From positions 1,612,001 to 1,676,000 of the forward strand of contig NC_020185.1 in assembly GCF_000315915.1 (NCBI RefSeq): a DNA stretch of 64,000 nt, read 5' to 3'. Numbering within the stretch: position 1 is the stretch's first letter; every line of letters begins with the position of its first letter. The DNA is from Henningerozyma blattae CBS 6284. Taxonomy: Eukaryota > Ascomycota > Saccharomycetes > Saccharomycetales > Saccharomycetaceae. The position numbers were made by a program, and so were the translations under genes. Below, piece after piece: positions 27,988 to 37,941 of this stretch. Under the pieces are notes generated by a model that worked only from the letters and a program-made list of their open reading frames with translations, made no database searches and had not been told where the DNA came from.

Positions 27988-30753
27988 ATGTCTGATAACA
28001 TACAATCAGGTGTGGGTAAGAGAAGGGTAAAGCGAAATTATGCAACTATTGATGATGATAATAACCAAAACTTTGAATTAAATGCAAAAGATAAAGAGGT
28101 TACATCTGAGAAATCTGAATCTAGTGGAGAAAAGGTTGGCAATCTTATTGAAAGGACATCTTCTAACGGTGAACAAAATAAATATCCAGATACCAAAAAA
28201 TTCAAAGAGGAAACCAAAAATACGGCTAACAGGGATGAGTTAAAAAGATTTCCCCGTTATAATTACTTTAGTAAAAGAGAAAAAATTAAATTAGATAGAA
28301 CTACTAAAGAGTTGGAACTTCTTGAAGCTGATGCTGAAAAATATGGATTATCTAATTTGACAAAAACTGAGCAAGAATCTATCATCACTAAAAGGGAAAT
28401 CATTAATATATTGAAACAAAAGCTTGAGTCAATTTCCAGCCAGAATTCATTTCATTTATATGATGCTTCTTCCACACAATATCATAATAATGTACATGAA
28501 AAAAATGGATATCACAAAGATAGTAAGAAGAGTAGACAGCGGCAGTGGGAAGAAAGGCAACTATCATATGCAATTAATCACAATGAACCAAATAGTGAAG
28601 ATATAATAATTCCTGGAACAAAGCATTATGATTTTGTATTTGATGAAGAAGCTATGATAGATTATACAGATGATGCAACAGATGTGATTAATGAAGATGA
28701 AGTAGGAAAAAACGATTATGATCAAAGATTATTAAAGGCTTTGCAGGATGAAAAGGAAAAAGTGTTGACTATAAGTGAAACAAGAAAAAAATTACCTGTT
28801 TATCAATATAGAGAAGATTTATTAAAAGCTATTCATGATAACCAGATTTTAATAGTAGTTGGTGAAACTGGTTCTGGTAAGACCACCCAATTACCACAAT
28901 ATTTAGTAGAAGATGGATTTTGCCAAAATGGTAAATTTCAAATTGCAGTTACTCAACCCCGTAGAGTAGCAGCAACCTCTGTAGCATCAAGAGTTGCAGA
29001 TGAAATGAATGTTATCCTCGGACAAGAAGTAGGGTATTCAATTCGTTTTGATGAAAAGACTACTCCAGATAAGACAATTCTTAAATATATGACTGATGGT
29101 ATGTTACTACGTGAATTTTTGATTGACCCTCATCTCAGTAAATATTCGTGTATAATGATTGATGAAGCGCATGAACGTACATTAGCTACTGATATTCTTC
29201 TTGGGTTATTAAAAGATTTAACAACAAGAAGGAAAGATCTTCGTATTTTAATATCGTCAGCTACTATGAACGCCACCAAATTTTCTGAATTTTTTTTCAA
29301 TTGCCCAATTTTCAATGTACCAGGTAGGAGATTTCCAGTAGATATTCATTATACTTGTCAACCAGAATCAAATTATTTAAATGCCTGTATTACTACAATA
29401 TTTCAAATCCATACTACACAACCGCTGCCCGGTGATATATTGGTATTTTTAACGGGCCAAGAAGAAATTGAAAAGGCTCAAGAAAATATTGAAAATATTG
29501 TTGACAAGTTAGGAAATAATATTGAACCAATTTTTGTAAGACCAATTTATGCAAATTTGCCACAAGAACAGCAAGAATTGATATTTCAAAAAACTCCGAA
29601 GAATTGTCGAAAAGTTGTATTAGCCACCAATATTGCAGAAACTTCTCTAACTATCGATGGTATTAAGTTTGTCATTGATTCGGGATATGTAAAAGAAAAT
29701 TCATTTATTCCATCTACTGGTATGTCCCAATTACTTACAGTACCTTGTTCAAGAGCCTCTGTAGATCAAAGAGCTGGTCGTGCTGGTAGAGTGGGTCCAG
29801 GTAAATGTTTTAGAATATTTACTAAATGGTCATATTATAATGAATTAGAGATGATGCCAAAGCCGGAAATCGTACGTACTAATCTTTCTCACACAGTACT
29901 ATTACTGCTTTCCCTAGGTGTTACAGATTTGATAAATTTTCCATTGTTGGACAAACCAACTATCACTGCATTAAAAAAATCGTTGGAGCAATTATATTCA
30001 TTGGGTGCATTGAATAGTAAAGGTTCCATCACACAGTTAGGTCGTATGATGTGTGATTTCCCCTGTGAGCCTCAATATAGTAAAGTAATAAATAGTGCAG
30101 CTACTCATGAACAATGTAAAGGTGCATTAGATGAATGTGTCACAGTTGTATCAATGCTTCATGAAACGACCTCATTATTTATAGGAAAGAAAAATAATAA
30201 TCCGAACTCGGTTGCAGTAAAAGGTGAATTGGAAAGTGATCATATGATGTATTTAAAAATATACAATGAATGGGTGCATAATAATTATTCGAAAATATGG
30301 TGCCATGATCATCATTTCCAACACAAAACACTCTTGAGAGTCCGTAACATTCGCCAACAGCTAATGAATACATGTAAAAAGTTGGGTTTAGTGTCTAAAA
30401 ACGAAATTGCTCTTCGTGAAAGTGCAAACGAAATCATGAATACTCTTGAAACAAGAGTTGCCAAGGCTTTCATATCAGGGTTCTCAATGAACATCGCAGA
30501 ACTTGGTTCCAATGGAAGTTACCACATAGTTGGAGCAGTTTCTAGTAGCGGTGGAATCGATGTAGTTATCCATCCCTCCAGTGTAGTGTCTCGAAATTTA
30601 AGAGAGAGCGGTAAAAAGCCATATAAGCATATCTTATACCAACAATTGATGTACACATCAAGAGAATTTATTAAAGATTGTTTGCCAATTAATAATGTGT
30701 CTTTAATCAAGGAAATGGCTCCTCAGTTATATAAACGGTTAAATAATGTTTAA
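27988..30753 (+). CDS. PRP2: Spliceosomal DEAH-box ATPase Prp2
   Basis: Prp2 remodels the activated spliceosome just before the first transesterification. From the ATG at 27988 it is 921 residues (S. cerevisiae 876). I chose this start because the sequence that follows, MSDNIQSGVGKRRVKRNYA, lines up with the known N-terminus; the frame upstream begins only at a GTG. A low-complexity, charged N-terminal ~250 residues precedes the helicase core: Walker A GETGSGKTTQ, TQPRRVAATS, DEAH in IMIDEAHERT, SAT in ISSATMN, FLTGQEEIE, TNIAETSLT and QRAGRAGRVG. After the core come the winged-helix/ratchet region and OB-fold with YQQLMYTSREFIKDC. Prp22, Prp16 and Prp43 differ in length and N-terminus. Confidence 0.94.
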   Translation: MSDNIQSGVGKRRVKRNYATIDDDNNQNFELNAKDKEVTSEKSESSGEKVGNLIERTSSNGEQNKYPDTKKFKEETKNTANRDELKRFPRYNYFSKREKIKLDRTTKELELLEADAEKYGLSNLTKTEQESIITKREIINILKQKLESISSQNSFHLYDASSTQYHNNVHEKNGYHKDSKKSRQRQWEERQLSYAINHNEPNSEDIIIPGTKHYDFVFDEEAMIDYTDDATDVINEDEVGKNDYDQRLLKALQDEKEKVLTISETRKKLPVYQYREDLLKAIHDNQILIVVGETGSGKTTQLPQYLVEDGFCQNGKFQIAVTQPRRVAATSVASRVADEMNVILGQEVGYSIRFDEKTTPDKTILKYMTDGMLLREFLIDPHLSKYSCIMIDEAHERTLATDILLGLLKDLTTRRKDLRILISSATMNATKFSEFFFNCPIFNVPGRRFPVDIHYTCQPESNYLNACITTIFQIHTTQPLPGDILVFLTGQEEIEKAQENIENIVDKLGNNIEPIFVRPIYANLPQEQQELIFQKTPKNCRKVVLATNIAETSLTIDGIKFVIDSGYVKENSFIPSTGMSQLLTVPCSRASVDQRAGRAGRVGPGKCFRIFTKWSYYNELEMMPKPEIVRTNLSHTVLLLLSLGVTDLINFPLLDKPTITALKKSLEQLYSLGALNSKGSITQLGRMMCDFPCEPQYSKVINSAATHEQCKGALDECVTVVSMLHETTSLFIGKKNNNPNSVAVKGELESDHMMYLKIYNEWVHNNYSKIWCHDHHFQHKTLLRVRNIRQQLMNTCKKLGLVSKNEIALRESANEIMNTLETRVAKAFISGFSMNIAELGSNGSYHIVGAVSSSGGIDVVIHPSSVVSRNLRESGKKPYKHILYQQLMYTSREFIKDCLPINNVSLIKEMAPQLYKRLNNV

Positions 30754-31069
30754 GTTAGGACAGCAACACCTGTGCATCTTACATTTTTGCCCGGTAATTA
30801 AGTAGTGTTTATCCGGTGATAAGAAAGCATTAATCTTAAGAACAATGTTTACTTGCAAGATATCTTGGAAATCCAAACATCGTGTTAGGCATACTCAATG
30901 GTCTTCTTATACCATCTAGCACGATATCATCTTTCAATTGATGTTCTTTTAGTTATCGCCTACTAATTTTTCAAAGATCTTCTCGGAACTTAAAACCGGT
31001 CAAACAAAATAATGGAGCTAATTTGTCATCTCAGATTGAGTTTTTTATATAGAGATTCAAGATCGCAAA
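30754..31069. other. PRP2 3' end / GLO1 promoter
   Basis: A 316-base gap between two plus-strand genes. A TATATAG box lies at 31046-31052, only 24 bases before the first GLO1 ATG at 31070, but about 140 before the second in-frame ATG at 31187. That spacing bears on which start is used. Confidence 0.5.
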
Positions 31070-32146
31070 ATGTATTTAAGGTTGCCTTGGAATAACTTCA
31101 AGGGTACCAAAAGGTCATTGTGTTTTGCTACACAAAGAATTAATACTACCGTAAACAGATATTTAACTACTACTACCACACTCAGAATGACTACGTATTT
31201 CCCAACAAAGATCACATCTGCAAAGGACATGCTTGTAAATCACACCTGTCTTCGTGTAAAGGATGCTGCTAGATCGGTTAAGTTTTACGAAGAGACTTTT
31301 GGTATGAAAATGTACTTGAAGAAGGATTTCCCAGAAGCTAAATTCTCCTTGTACTTTTTATCATTCCCTAAGGAATATGCTAAGACTTCTAAGGGTGATC
31401 CAGATGTTTTTGGTAGTAGCGGTATCTTAGAATTAACACATAACTGGGGTACTGAAAATGATGCTGACTACAAAATCAATAACGGTAACACTGAACCTCA
31501 TCGTGGATTTGGACATATCTGTGTTTCCGTAGCAGATGTTAAAAAGTATTGTGAACAACTAGAGGCTAAGAATGTTGCTTTCAAGAAAAGATTAACAGAT
31601 GGTACGATGAAAGAGATTGCTTTTGTCTTGGACCCTGATAATTATTGGATTGAAGTGATTCAGTATATTAAGAAGGAATCAGAATCACCAAAAGCTGATA
31701 TTGGACCAATCTTAAACCATACCATGTATCGTATTAAGGATCCAAAACCAACTTTGGAATTTTATCAAAATGTCCTAGGTATGAAACTGTTAATAGCAGA
31801 CGATCATCCAAATGGTAAGTTTACCAACTATTTCTTAGCTTACGGTATTGAAAACAATAGCTCTCGTAGGTCTGGTGAAGGTGTTGTAGAATTATGTCAT
31901 AATTGGGGTACTGAAGATGATAAGGATTTCAAATATCACACTGGTAATACACAGCCACAAGGCTATGGGCACATTTGTGTAAGTACCCCTAATCCAGAAG
32001 CTCTATGTAAAGAGATTGAGTCTGTTTATGGGGATAAAATTCAATGGGCTCCAAAATGGAATCAAGGAAAGATGAAACAAATTGCTTTTATCAAAGACCC
32101 TGATGGATACTCAGTTGAAATTATTAAGCGTGGATTTGCTTTATAA
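31070..32146 (+). CDS. GLO1: Glyoxalase I (lactoylglutathione lyase) Glo1, possibly dual-localised
   Basis: Isomerises the methylglyoxal-glutathione hemithioacetal to S-lactoylglutathione, the first step of methylglyoxal detoxification. It is a fused two-domain yeast-type enzyme: both halves repeat NHTxxRxKD...FYxxxxGMK, ELxHNWGTE and GxGHIC blocks. The long form is 358 residues (S. cerevisiae 326). The first 39 residues are rich in Arg, Lys, Ser and Thr with no acidic residue (R4, K11, R15, R22, R29), resembling a mitochondrial presequence. A second in-frame ATG at 31187 gives MTTYFPTKITSAKD, which matches the usual cytosolic start. The TATA box spacing favours this shorter form. A mix of both is possible. 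Confidence 0.93.
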   Translation: MYLRLPWNNFKGTKRSLCFATQRINTTVNRYLTTTTTLRMTTYFPTKITSAKDMLVNHTCLRVKDAARSVKFYEETFGMKMYLKKDFPEAKFSLYFLSFPKEYAKTSKGDPDVFGSSGILELTHNWGTENDADYKINNGNTEPHRGFGHICVSVADVKKYCEQLEAKNVAFKKRLTDGTMKEIAFVLDPDNYWIEVIQYIKKESESPKADIGPILNHTMYRIKDPKPTLEFYQNVLGMKLLIADDHPNGKFTNYFLAYGIENNSSRRSGEGVVELCHNWGTEDDKDFKYHTGNTQPQGYGHICVSTPNPEALCKEIESVYGDKIQWAPKWNQGKMKQIAFIKDPDGYSVEIIKRGFAL

Positions 32147-32436
32147 TCCAAATGAGATATGATACGTAATAATTATTTTACATACTTATTTATTTGTATA
32201 CCTATGTTCATTTGTTTTCTAACAACTTGATGTAATATGTATGGTTGTGTTTTTTTCTATAATTTAGTAAGCTTCGCATATCATTTTAGGATTTGCATTT
32301 TGGGAAAAAAAGTAGATAAGGACCTATTTCCAAACCTTATTAAAGAATGTTACTTCAAAATTATAATTTTATAATAGAATCAAAGCCATAAATCAATAAT
32401 CTCAATATATATCTAACAGCAGTAAATGCAATTTAG

Positions 32437-33651
32437 ATGATCGAATCGAACGAGACTAGATCTTCGAAACAGTCACTTTCAACTAGCAAAAATTCACAAA
32501 TAAGCTCATCTCCCAAGGAATCTCTGTCAACAAATAATGAGAAACTATGGAGAAAAAAGTTGCCACTGAAGTTGTTAATGAAATCAAGAAAGAAAAGGAC
32601 TTCCATTAGCAGTAATTCCGATATATCTTCTCCCTCATCCCCAAAAGCTTTATCGGACTCTACACCTGTGTCAAGGACAAAAGGTGAATCTAAATCGAAA
32701 GGTACCTTCGATTCTGCCACTAAAAAGGTTAATAAAAGGTTATCTGCTCAACGAGTTACATTATTTAAATATAGTAACGTTCAAGTATTAAACTGGTCTC
32801 ACTCAGATCATGATATCAGAAGAATATCTACATCATCGAGCACTTCCACATTAGTTAACACAGACAATACAAATGGGTCATCACCATGTAGTCATTCTTC
32901 TGCAATGAGAACTTCGAAATTAATTGTTAATGGTCCAATAGAGCTATATCAGATTAAAACTCCAAATGCAACTACTAATGGATTTTCTCAGATTATGAAT
33001 TATTTATCCCTTGGGAAGCATGGAATTATAATTCATCCTATATTACCAAAACTTCAAATTATTCAATTGGATAATGCTACTAAGGATTTTGTAGTTTTGT
33101 TATTTAATCCCAAAAGATACTGGAAAATTGAATTTTTAAAAAAATCACCTAACCAAAGTACTGAAGAATTAGCTGAGATAATTTTTGATTTTGAAAAAAC
33201 AGTATCAAAAATTTGCAGATTTTCTAAAGAGGGTGAGACTTTTTCTGAAGAATTTGAAGAGATTAGAAGAATACTTCAGCCTCAGCCTATTTCAGAAGTT
33301 ACTAGTGATTCAATTTCTATAAATGAGATAGATAAATTAGATTATTTATTAATTTCTCAAGATGTAAGTCATGATAATGGCACTGCTTTCTCAGATGAAG
33401 ATGATGCTGTTATCTCAGGGAACTTAGTAAACTCTGAAGTGATTACTTCAATCCCTTCAATTCCTTTACCTTACTCAGAAATTGATCCATCTAATATTCC
33501 TATCAATAATGCCTTTAAATTGGCTTTAAGGCAAACTTCTTTACTTAATACTCATCAGCGACGCAAATCATTATCTAGCATCTTTGAATGTAATTCTAGT
33601 GTAGATAAGCTAGCAAAGCGATTAAGTATCTATAGCATTAATGATGTATGA
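32437..33651 (+). CDS. INP1: Peroxisome inheritance protein Inp1-like
   Basis: A 404-residue protein resembling Inp1, which tethers peroxisomes to the mother-cell cortex through Pex3 and phosphoinositides. The first 90 residues are Ser/Lys-rich and basic. The central domain (about residues 105-235) has VTLFKYSNVQVLNW, then KLIVNGPIELYQIKTP, HGIIIHPILPKLQI and LLFNPKRYWKIEF, consistent with the PH-like Inp1 domain. A variable acidic region follows, and the C-terminus has HQRRKSLSSIF and LAKRLSIYSINDV. The neighbour ERG2 is convergent; in S. cerevisiae ERG2, TOM40 and INP1 are clustered on chromosome XIII. I am less sure of this call than of the others because the family diverges fast. Confidence 0.75.
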   Translation: MIESNETRSSKQSLSTSKNSQISSSPKESLSTNNEKLWRKKLPLKLLMKSRKKRTSISSNSDISSPSSPKALSDSTPVSRTKGESKSKGTFDSATKKVNKRLSAQRVTLFKYSNVQVLNWSHSDHDIRRISTSSSTSTLVNTDNTNGSSPCSHSSAMRTSKLIVNGPIELYQIKTPNATTNGFSQIMNYLSLGKHGIIIHPILPKLQIIQLDNATKDFVVLLFNPKRYWKIEFLKKSPNQSTEELAEIIFDFEKTVSKICRFSKEGETFSEEFEEIRRILQPQPISEVTSDSISINEIDKLDYLLISQDVSHDNGTAFSDEDDAVISGNLVNSEVITSIPSIPLPYSEIDPSNIPINNAFKLALRQTSLLNTHQRRKSLSSIFECNSSVDKLAKRLSIYSINDV

Positions 33652-33768
33652 CAACGTATCGAGTATTTTTACACTTAACTATTAATATATTATTTGGATC
33701 CTGGAAGTTGAGATATATATTATGTCCTTATATTATATGAGATCAAATATAAAAATTAACCAAGATAA

Positions 33769-34440
33769 TCAAAACTTTTTGTTTTGGATTAAGTTCTTAA
33801 TCATATCCTTAGCTGTCAAGTATGTCGTTCTATATAAAGTGTACACGTCTAAGGTGCTTGAGAAAGTATCTAAGAAGCCAAATGGTAGCATACATGGAAT
33901 CCAACCTTGAGCTAATTCTAAGGCAAATGATCCACCAGGCATGCTGTATTGCTTTGCATAACCTTTTTGCAAGTGATGTGTCATACCTGGTTCGTATACT
34001 TCTGGAGTTAATGCAAATGGTAATGATGCAATTTCCTTACCATGTAAGATGGTGAAATAATCATCCGCAAAATGAACACCTGTATGCCCTTCTGTACCAA
34101 CAGCAGTACCAAAAAAGATAACATATTCAGAAATTGACGCATGTAAAATAATCATTTGACCCATAGCCCCACCTGCATTGTTGAATACCCAATCTTCATT
34201 GTTATATTTATTGATATATTCTTCACCATAATGAGTAGCCAATTCATCTCTTAATTCTCTAAGCAACTTTTCTGTAGAGAAATCAGCTGATGTTGCGTCA
34301 TGTCTGGCAATGACTCTGTTTGAAATCTCATTCAAAGTTTGGGGGTCAAATATGTAATTTTTAGGTAGCCATGTAGTGAATAAATTATTCATACTATATA
34401 GTATTAAACCTAAAATGATGGATAAATATAGGCACTTCAT
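33769..34440 (-). CDS. ERG2: C-8 sterol isomerase Erg2
   Basis: Converts fecosterol to episterol in the ER membrane, a late step of ergosterol synthesis. From the ATG at 34440 it is 223 residues (S. cerevisiae 222); the frame extends five codons upstream only through a GTG. The N-terminal residues form a membrane anchor ([15 protein letters not shown]), then [13 protein letters not shown]. The conserved catalytic body includes [39 protein letters not shown] and [15 protein letters not shown], and the [20 protein letters not shown] block is nearly identical to S. cerevisiae. Two Upc2/Ecm22-type sites lie about 225-265 bases upstream. It is the target of morpholine fungicides. Identity is secure. 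Confidence 0.97.
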   Translation of the reverse strand: MKCLYLSIILGLILYSMNNLFTTWLPKNYIFDPQTLNEISNRVIARHDATSADFSTEKLLRELRDELATHYGEEYINKYNNEDWVFNNAGGAMGQMIILHASISEYVIFFGTAVGTEGHTGVHFADDYFTILHGKEIASLPFALTPEVYEPGMTHHLQKGYAKQYSMPGGSFALELAQGWIPCMLPFGFLDTFSSTLDVYTLYRTTYLTAKDMIKNLIQNKKF

Positions 34441-34875
34441 AATTTTATTTGTCACCGTAGATGTATGCTCTAATAAATTTTGACTTAGAATGAAGACAGT
34501 TCCAAAAAAATTACTTTATCTGAATACGTTTTCTATTAATGCATTATACAACATTCATTAATATACTTATACATATATTTATTTATTTATTTATTTTTTA
34601 TTTTTTATTTTAACTTCTACATATCTGATCATAAATTACTAGGATAACTTTTCGGGTTTAAAATTCTAAACGATAGTGTGCTCCACGAAACCGAGCTAAA
34701 CGATGATGAATAGTATATTATGAAGCAAAATAGAAACCCTTTTACGATAAAAATAAGCAAAAAAAATAAAGCAAAAAAACAAAAGATAAATTATTAGTTC
34801 TATAAGAAGAAATTATGATAAAGTATATACGTGTATCTAAGGGAAAGTAAATGTGGTATATAGATGGCAGGTATA
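34441..34875. other. ERG2 promoter / MTR10 3' region
   Basis: A gap between two minus-strand genes. It holds the paired TCGTTTAG sites (34666-34703) and AT-rich tracts. The MTR10 frame shown here may in truth end at 34976, making the gap about 100 bases larger. No gene is seen. Confidence 0.5.
34666..34703 (-). promoter_or_regulatory. Paired AR1/SRE-type sites before ERG2
   Basis: The minus strand contains TCGTTTAG twice, at 34666-34673 and 34696-34703, exactly 30 bases apart. TCGTTYAG is the AR1 form of the site bound by the sterol regulators Upc2 and Ecm22. ERG2 starts about 225 bases downstream on the same strand, so the location and strand both fit. Confidence 0.65.
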
Positions 34876-37800
34876 CTACAAATAGTATGGATAATAAGAT
34901 GTGTTAATTGTAGTGATTGAGCACACAAATTGAATGATAATGATAAACAAAAAAAACGATTTAAGTAGTAGAAACTTAAGTTGAGTCTCTGGAAACATGT
35001 CTTCTGAAATACCAATTGATAAACGATTTGACACCTTCTCTAACTTTTCTGTAATCTTTTTGTTTAAGCCTCTGATGACTGAGTTATTTAGGTTCTCGAT
35101 TTCACTTGGTGTGACGTCATGTAGCTCTTTAATAACACCTTCATTGACCCAACTTATACAAACAGAGGGATCATTGTTGTTTAGCTCTGTAGCTAAGCGG
35201 AAGGATTTAACTAAACAACTTACTGCATCAGATTGAGCATTGACATGAAAATTTGTCAATAATCCTTGGAATAATGTTTTAGTTAAATTCAAACCTCTCA
35301 TTACGATAAGCTTTTGTAAGATTTGTTCTCTCCACGATTGAGGTACAACTTCAATAGTTAGTGTGGAAATTGGTGGAGTTTTAAATCCCCATGAAATAAT
35401 ATCGTCCATGAACCTCAGTATAAACAAATAGGAGTCAAAGTTTTCTAAGTGAGTTACACTACCCAATGCAATATCAAATATATTCGTTAATAAGATTGAA
35501 TCATTCGAATTGATGAATTCGCCAGGGTAAAACATCAGAAGATCGGAGCACATTGCAAAAAAGTCCATTATCATTTCATAAAAGTTGTTTAGCTCACTCT
35601 TTTGTATTTTTTCGAAATTTATTAAAAATGTATTACATTGTGAAAGAGAAAATTCCCAAACTGCATTTCTGATTTCTTTTGATATTGGTAATGACTCTTC
35701 ATCACCATAGCATGCAATTAGTGAGCCAGAGCACCATAAAAATGAACCAAACCCAGTCTGCGAATAGCCTTCTACTAAAAATTCCATAATAGATGGTAAG
35801 ATATTTTGAATGTAAACATGATATTTTTCAATAAGTCTGCGCAGCAATTTGGTAGACCTTTCTAATATGGTCTCATTTGCTTGTCCATTTAAATCAACCA
35901 ATAATGTTTTTAAAGTTGACCAAATAAATTCAATTTGGGGTAGAATGGGTTCATCTAGATTAACCGTAAAATCATTCTTGGGTTTCAAATCTTCGAATAA
36001 CGCAAATATTAAATCAATCTTATCAGCGATTTTGTGGGCAATGTTATTATCCTGGCTATTATCGGACCAATCTTTTGTTAAACTATTTAAATTTTTTAAT
36101 ATGTTATCTATCAGTTTTTGAAAATAGCTCGGTAATAATTCAGTAGACTGCTTTTGTAAGACAGAACTTAATCCTTGGCATAGCTCGAAGTTTGATTCGA
36201 TATCAATAATATTTTCTACATTAAAATAAAAATCAATAAGCTGTGATAAATAGTTAATCAAAAGAGAAGAACAGTCGGTGCAAAAATACATCAAAGAGTG
36301 TGACGATGCGATCATTAACTCTTTATCATTGTTGAATTCCGAAAAATTTTGGAAAATGTAATTTAATTGTAATTCTAATAGCTCAGGATGTTTAGCTGCC
36401 CATTCGGTGTATCTTCCTAGAACTAATGTTGTTGCATATCTGATTTTGGGGTGGATTAGTGGTGATTGAGTCTTATCGCTAACAGTAGTTGTAGCATTGC
36501 AAATAAGATACAGAATCTTGGGAATCAGATTATTTTCTGATAATGAGACTTCTTGTGCCATAGTTCTTAATGAAAATAGTGGAGCCTCGAAATATTGCCA
36601 ATTAGAGTTACTTTTTGAATTATCATTCAATCTCATGAATGGTTGATTTAGAGCATTAGCTGTTCCCACAACTGCTGTGCAATCCTTTAGTACATCACCC
36701 ATAGAATATCTGAAATCTTTAAACTTGTCTTCTTCCTCTAGAGTAGAAAAACTATCAAGAGGATATTGTAAATGATTAATAATGCCATTGATTAATGAGA
36801 TAAAAGTTGGAGTATATGCTGTTTTTGAGGCGCTATATCTTGGTAATACTAAGCTTTGTTTCAAAGAAAACCAAAATGGAAACGTATATGAAACGATATC
36901 CAAGTCTTGCACTTTGCATGTTAACATTAAAACTATTGTAACTAATTGCTGATATATTTCTGGAGATTTGGCAATAAAAATGGCCCATGCTTCAGCTGCT
37001 TCTACAAATATTCTTGTAAAATTGCCAATAATGTCATCATCAATAACGTCCGGTAACGTTATTGAATCCGTTGATAATAATGTTGGTAAAATAGAATTCT
37101 GTAATGCTACTAAATTTTCATATAATGGCATTATTAGCTGTTCATTTTGGACTTCTCTTGTTTCTCTTAATATATTACAAAGGCAGTCAGTAGCAGCATC
37201 CAAAATATTTGAATCCTCTAAAGCGCTTGCTTGTGATAGAGTGGTAAACAGTAATGATAATAGAGATTGTAATGATAGTAGTGTATCTATTTCGAATTCA
37301 AAAGACCATGAAGCAAAGCATTTAAATATTTGATCTAAAGACAAGCCATTACTTGTTAGCGATTCGATTGTGGAAAGTAAAAAGTGTAGTACGTCATTGG
37401 ATATCATTGTGACTAGTTCATTTATTCTAGAGTCGAATTCAGCCTGTGTTAAAGGGTAAGATCCCAAGTCTAAAGTTTCTTCTGGTAAAATTTTCAGAAA
37501 GCTTAGAAGAATTGAGGGATATGGATTTAGTATAGAAATGATTTCTTGCATTGGATTTTTCCAATCAATAAATTGAATAGCCAGTCTAGCCAACGCAACA
37601 TTCAATTGAACCAAAATTAATTTAGTACTATGATCTGTATTATTGCCGTATGAAATTATGATATTCAAAAGGTTGTCCTTAAAAGAGGTAATATTGTTAC
37701 TATCTGTCAATTGAGATAAATCATATGTTACTTTATTTCTTAAGGTTTGGGAAGCAAACATCTTTAAATCGGTTTGTTGAGATAATGTTGTGTCAAGCAA

Positions 37801-37941
37801 AATATTAATGCAAATCTTCCATGCATCCATAGACTTTTGAAAATCTTCAAGTAAATTTAATGAAATATTTTTCTCCTGCTGCGAGATGGAAGATGATATA
37901 GCAGTCAAAGCATTCTGAATATCAATCAACTGATATGACAT
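34876..37941 (-). CDS. MTR10: Importin-beta family nuclear import receptor Mtr10, C-terminus frameshifted
   Basis: Mtr10 imports SR-like proteins such as Npl3 into the nucleus and takes part in tRNA retrograde transport. It is a HEAT-repeat karyopherin; the family member is 972 residues and the open frame here is 1021. Signature blocks are FASQTLRNKVTYDLSQL, LARLAIQFIDWKNP, SFPFWFSLKQSLVLPRY-type, EEDKFKDFRYSMGDVLKDCTAVVG and GSFLWCSGSLI. The last ~60 residues change to a hydrophobic stretch (FLLLKSFFLFIIIIQF) unlike the family. In the next frame, starting at a five-A run (plus-strand 35057-35061), the DYRKVREGVKSFINWYFR ending matches S. cerevisiae and stops at 34976. So the true product is about 987 residues, with one A missing or a frameshift. 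PET123 and SME1 follow, as in S. cerevisiae. Confidence 0.94.
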   Translation of the reverse strand: MSYQLIDIQNALTAISSSISQQEKNISLNLLEDFQKSMDAWKICINILLDTTLSQQTDLKMFASQTLRNKVTYDLSQLTDSNNITSFKDNLLNIIISYGNNTDHSTKLILVQLNVALARLAIQFIDWKNPMQEIISILNPYPSILLSFLKILPEETLDLGSYPLTQAEFDSRINELVTMISNDVLHFLLSTIESLTSNGLSLDQIFKCFASWSFEFEIDTLLSLQSLLSLLFTTLSQASALEDSNILDAATDCLCNILRETREVQNEQLIMPLYENLVALQNSILPTLLSTDSITLPDVIDDDIIGNFTRIFVEAAEAWAIFIAKSPEIYQQLVTIVLMLTCKVQDLDIVSYTFPFWFSLKQSLVLPRYSASKTAYTPTFISLINGIINHLQYPLDSFSTLEEEDKFKDFRYSMGDVLKDCTAVVGTANALNQPFMRLNDNSKSNSNWQYFEAPLFSLRTMAQEVSLSENNLIPKILYLICNATTTVSDKTQSPLIHPKIRYATTLVLGRYTEWAAKHPELLELQLNYIFQNFSEFNNDKELMIASSHSLMYFCTDCSSLLINYLSQLIDFYFNVENIIDIESNFELCQGLSSVLQKQSTELLPSYFQKLIDNILKNLNSLTKDWSDNSQDNNIAHKIADKIDLIFALFEDLKPKNDFTVNLDEPILPQIEFIWSTLKTLLVDLNGQANETILERSTKLLRRLIEKYHVYIQNILPSIMEFLVEGYSQTGFGSFLWCSGSLIACYGDEESLPISKEIRNAVWEFSLSQCNTFLINFEKIQKSELNNFYEMIMDFFAMCSDLLMFYPGEFINSNDSILLTNIFDIALGSVTHLENFDSYLFILRFMDDIISWGFKTPPISTLTIEVVPQSWREQILQKLIVMRGLNLTKTLFQGLLTNFHVNAQSDAVSCLVKSFRLATELNNNDPSVCISWVNEGVIKELHDVTPSEIENLNNSVIRGLNKKITEKLEKVSNRLSIGISEDMFPETQLKFLLLKSFFLFIIIIQFVCSITTINTSYYPYYL

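Noticed and set aside
34696..34712. ATGATGA box suggesting a C/D snoRNA
   Set aside because: No convincing D box or stem at the expected spacing; the bases are better explained by the TCGTTTAG site.
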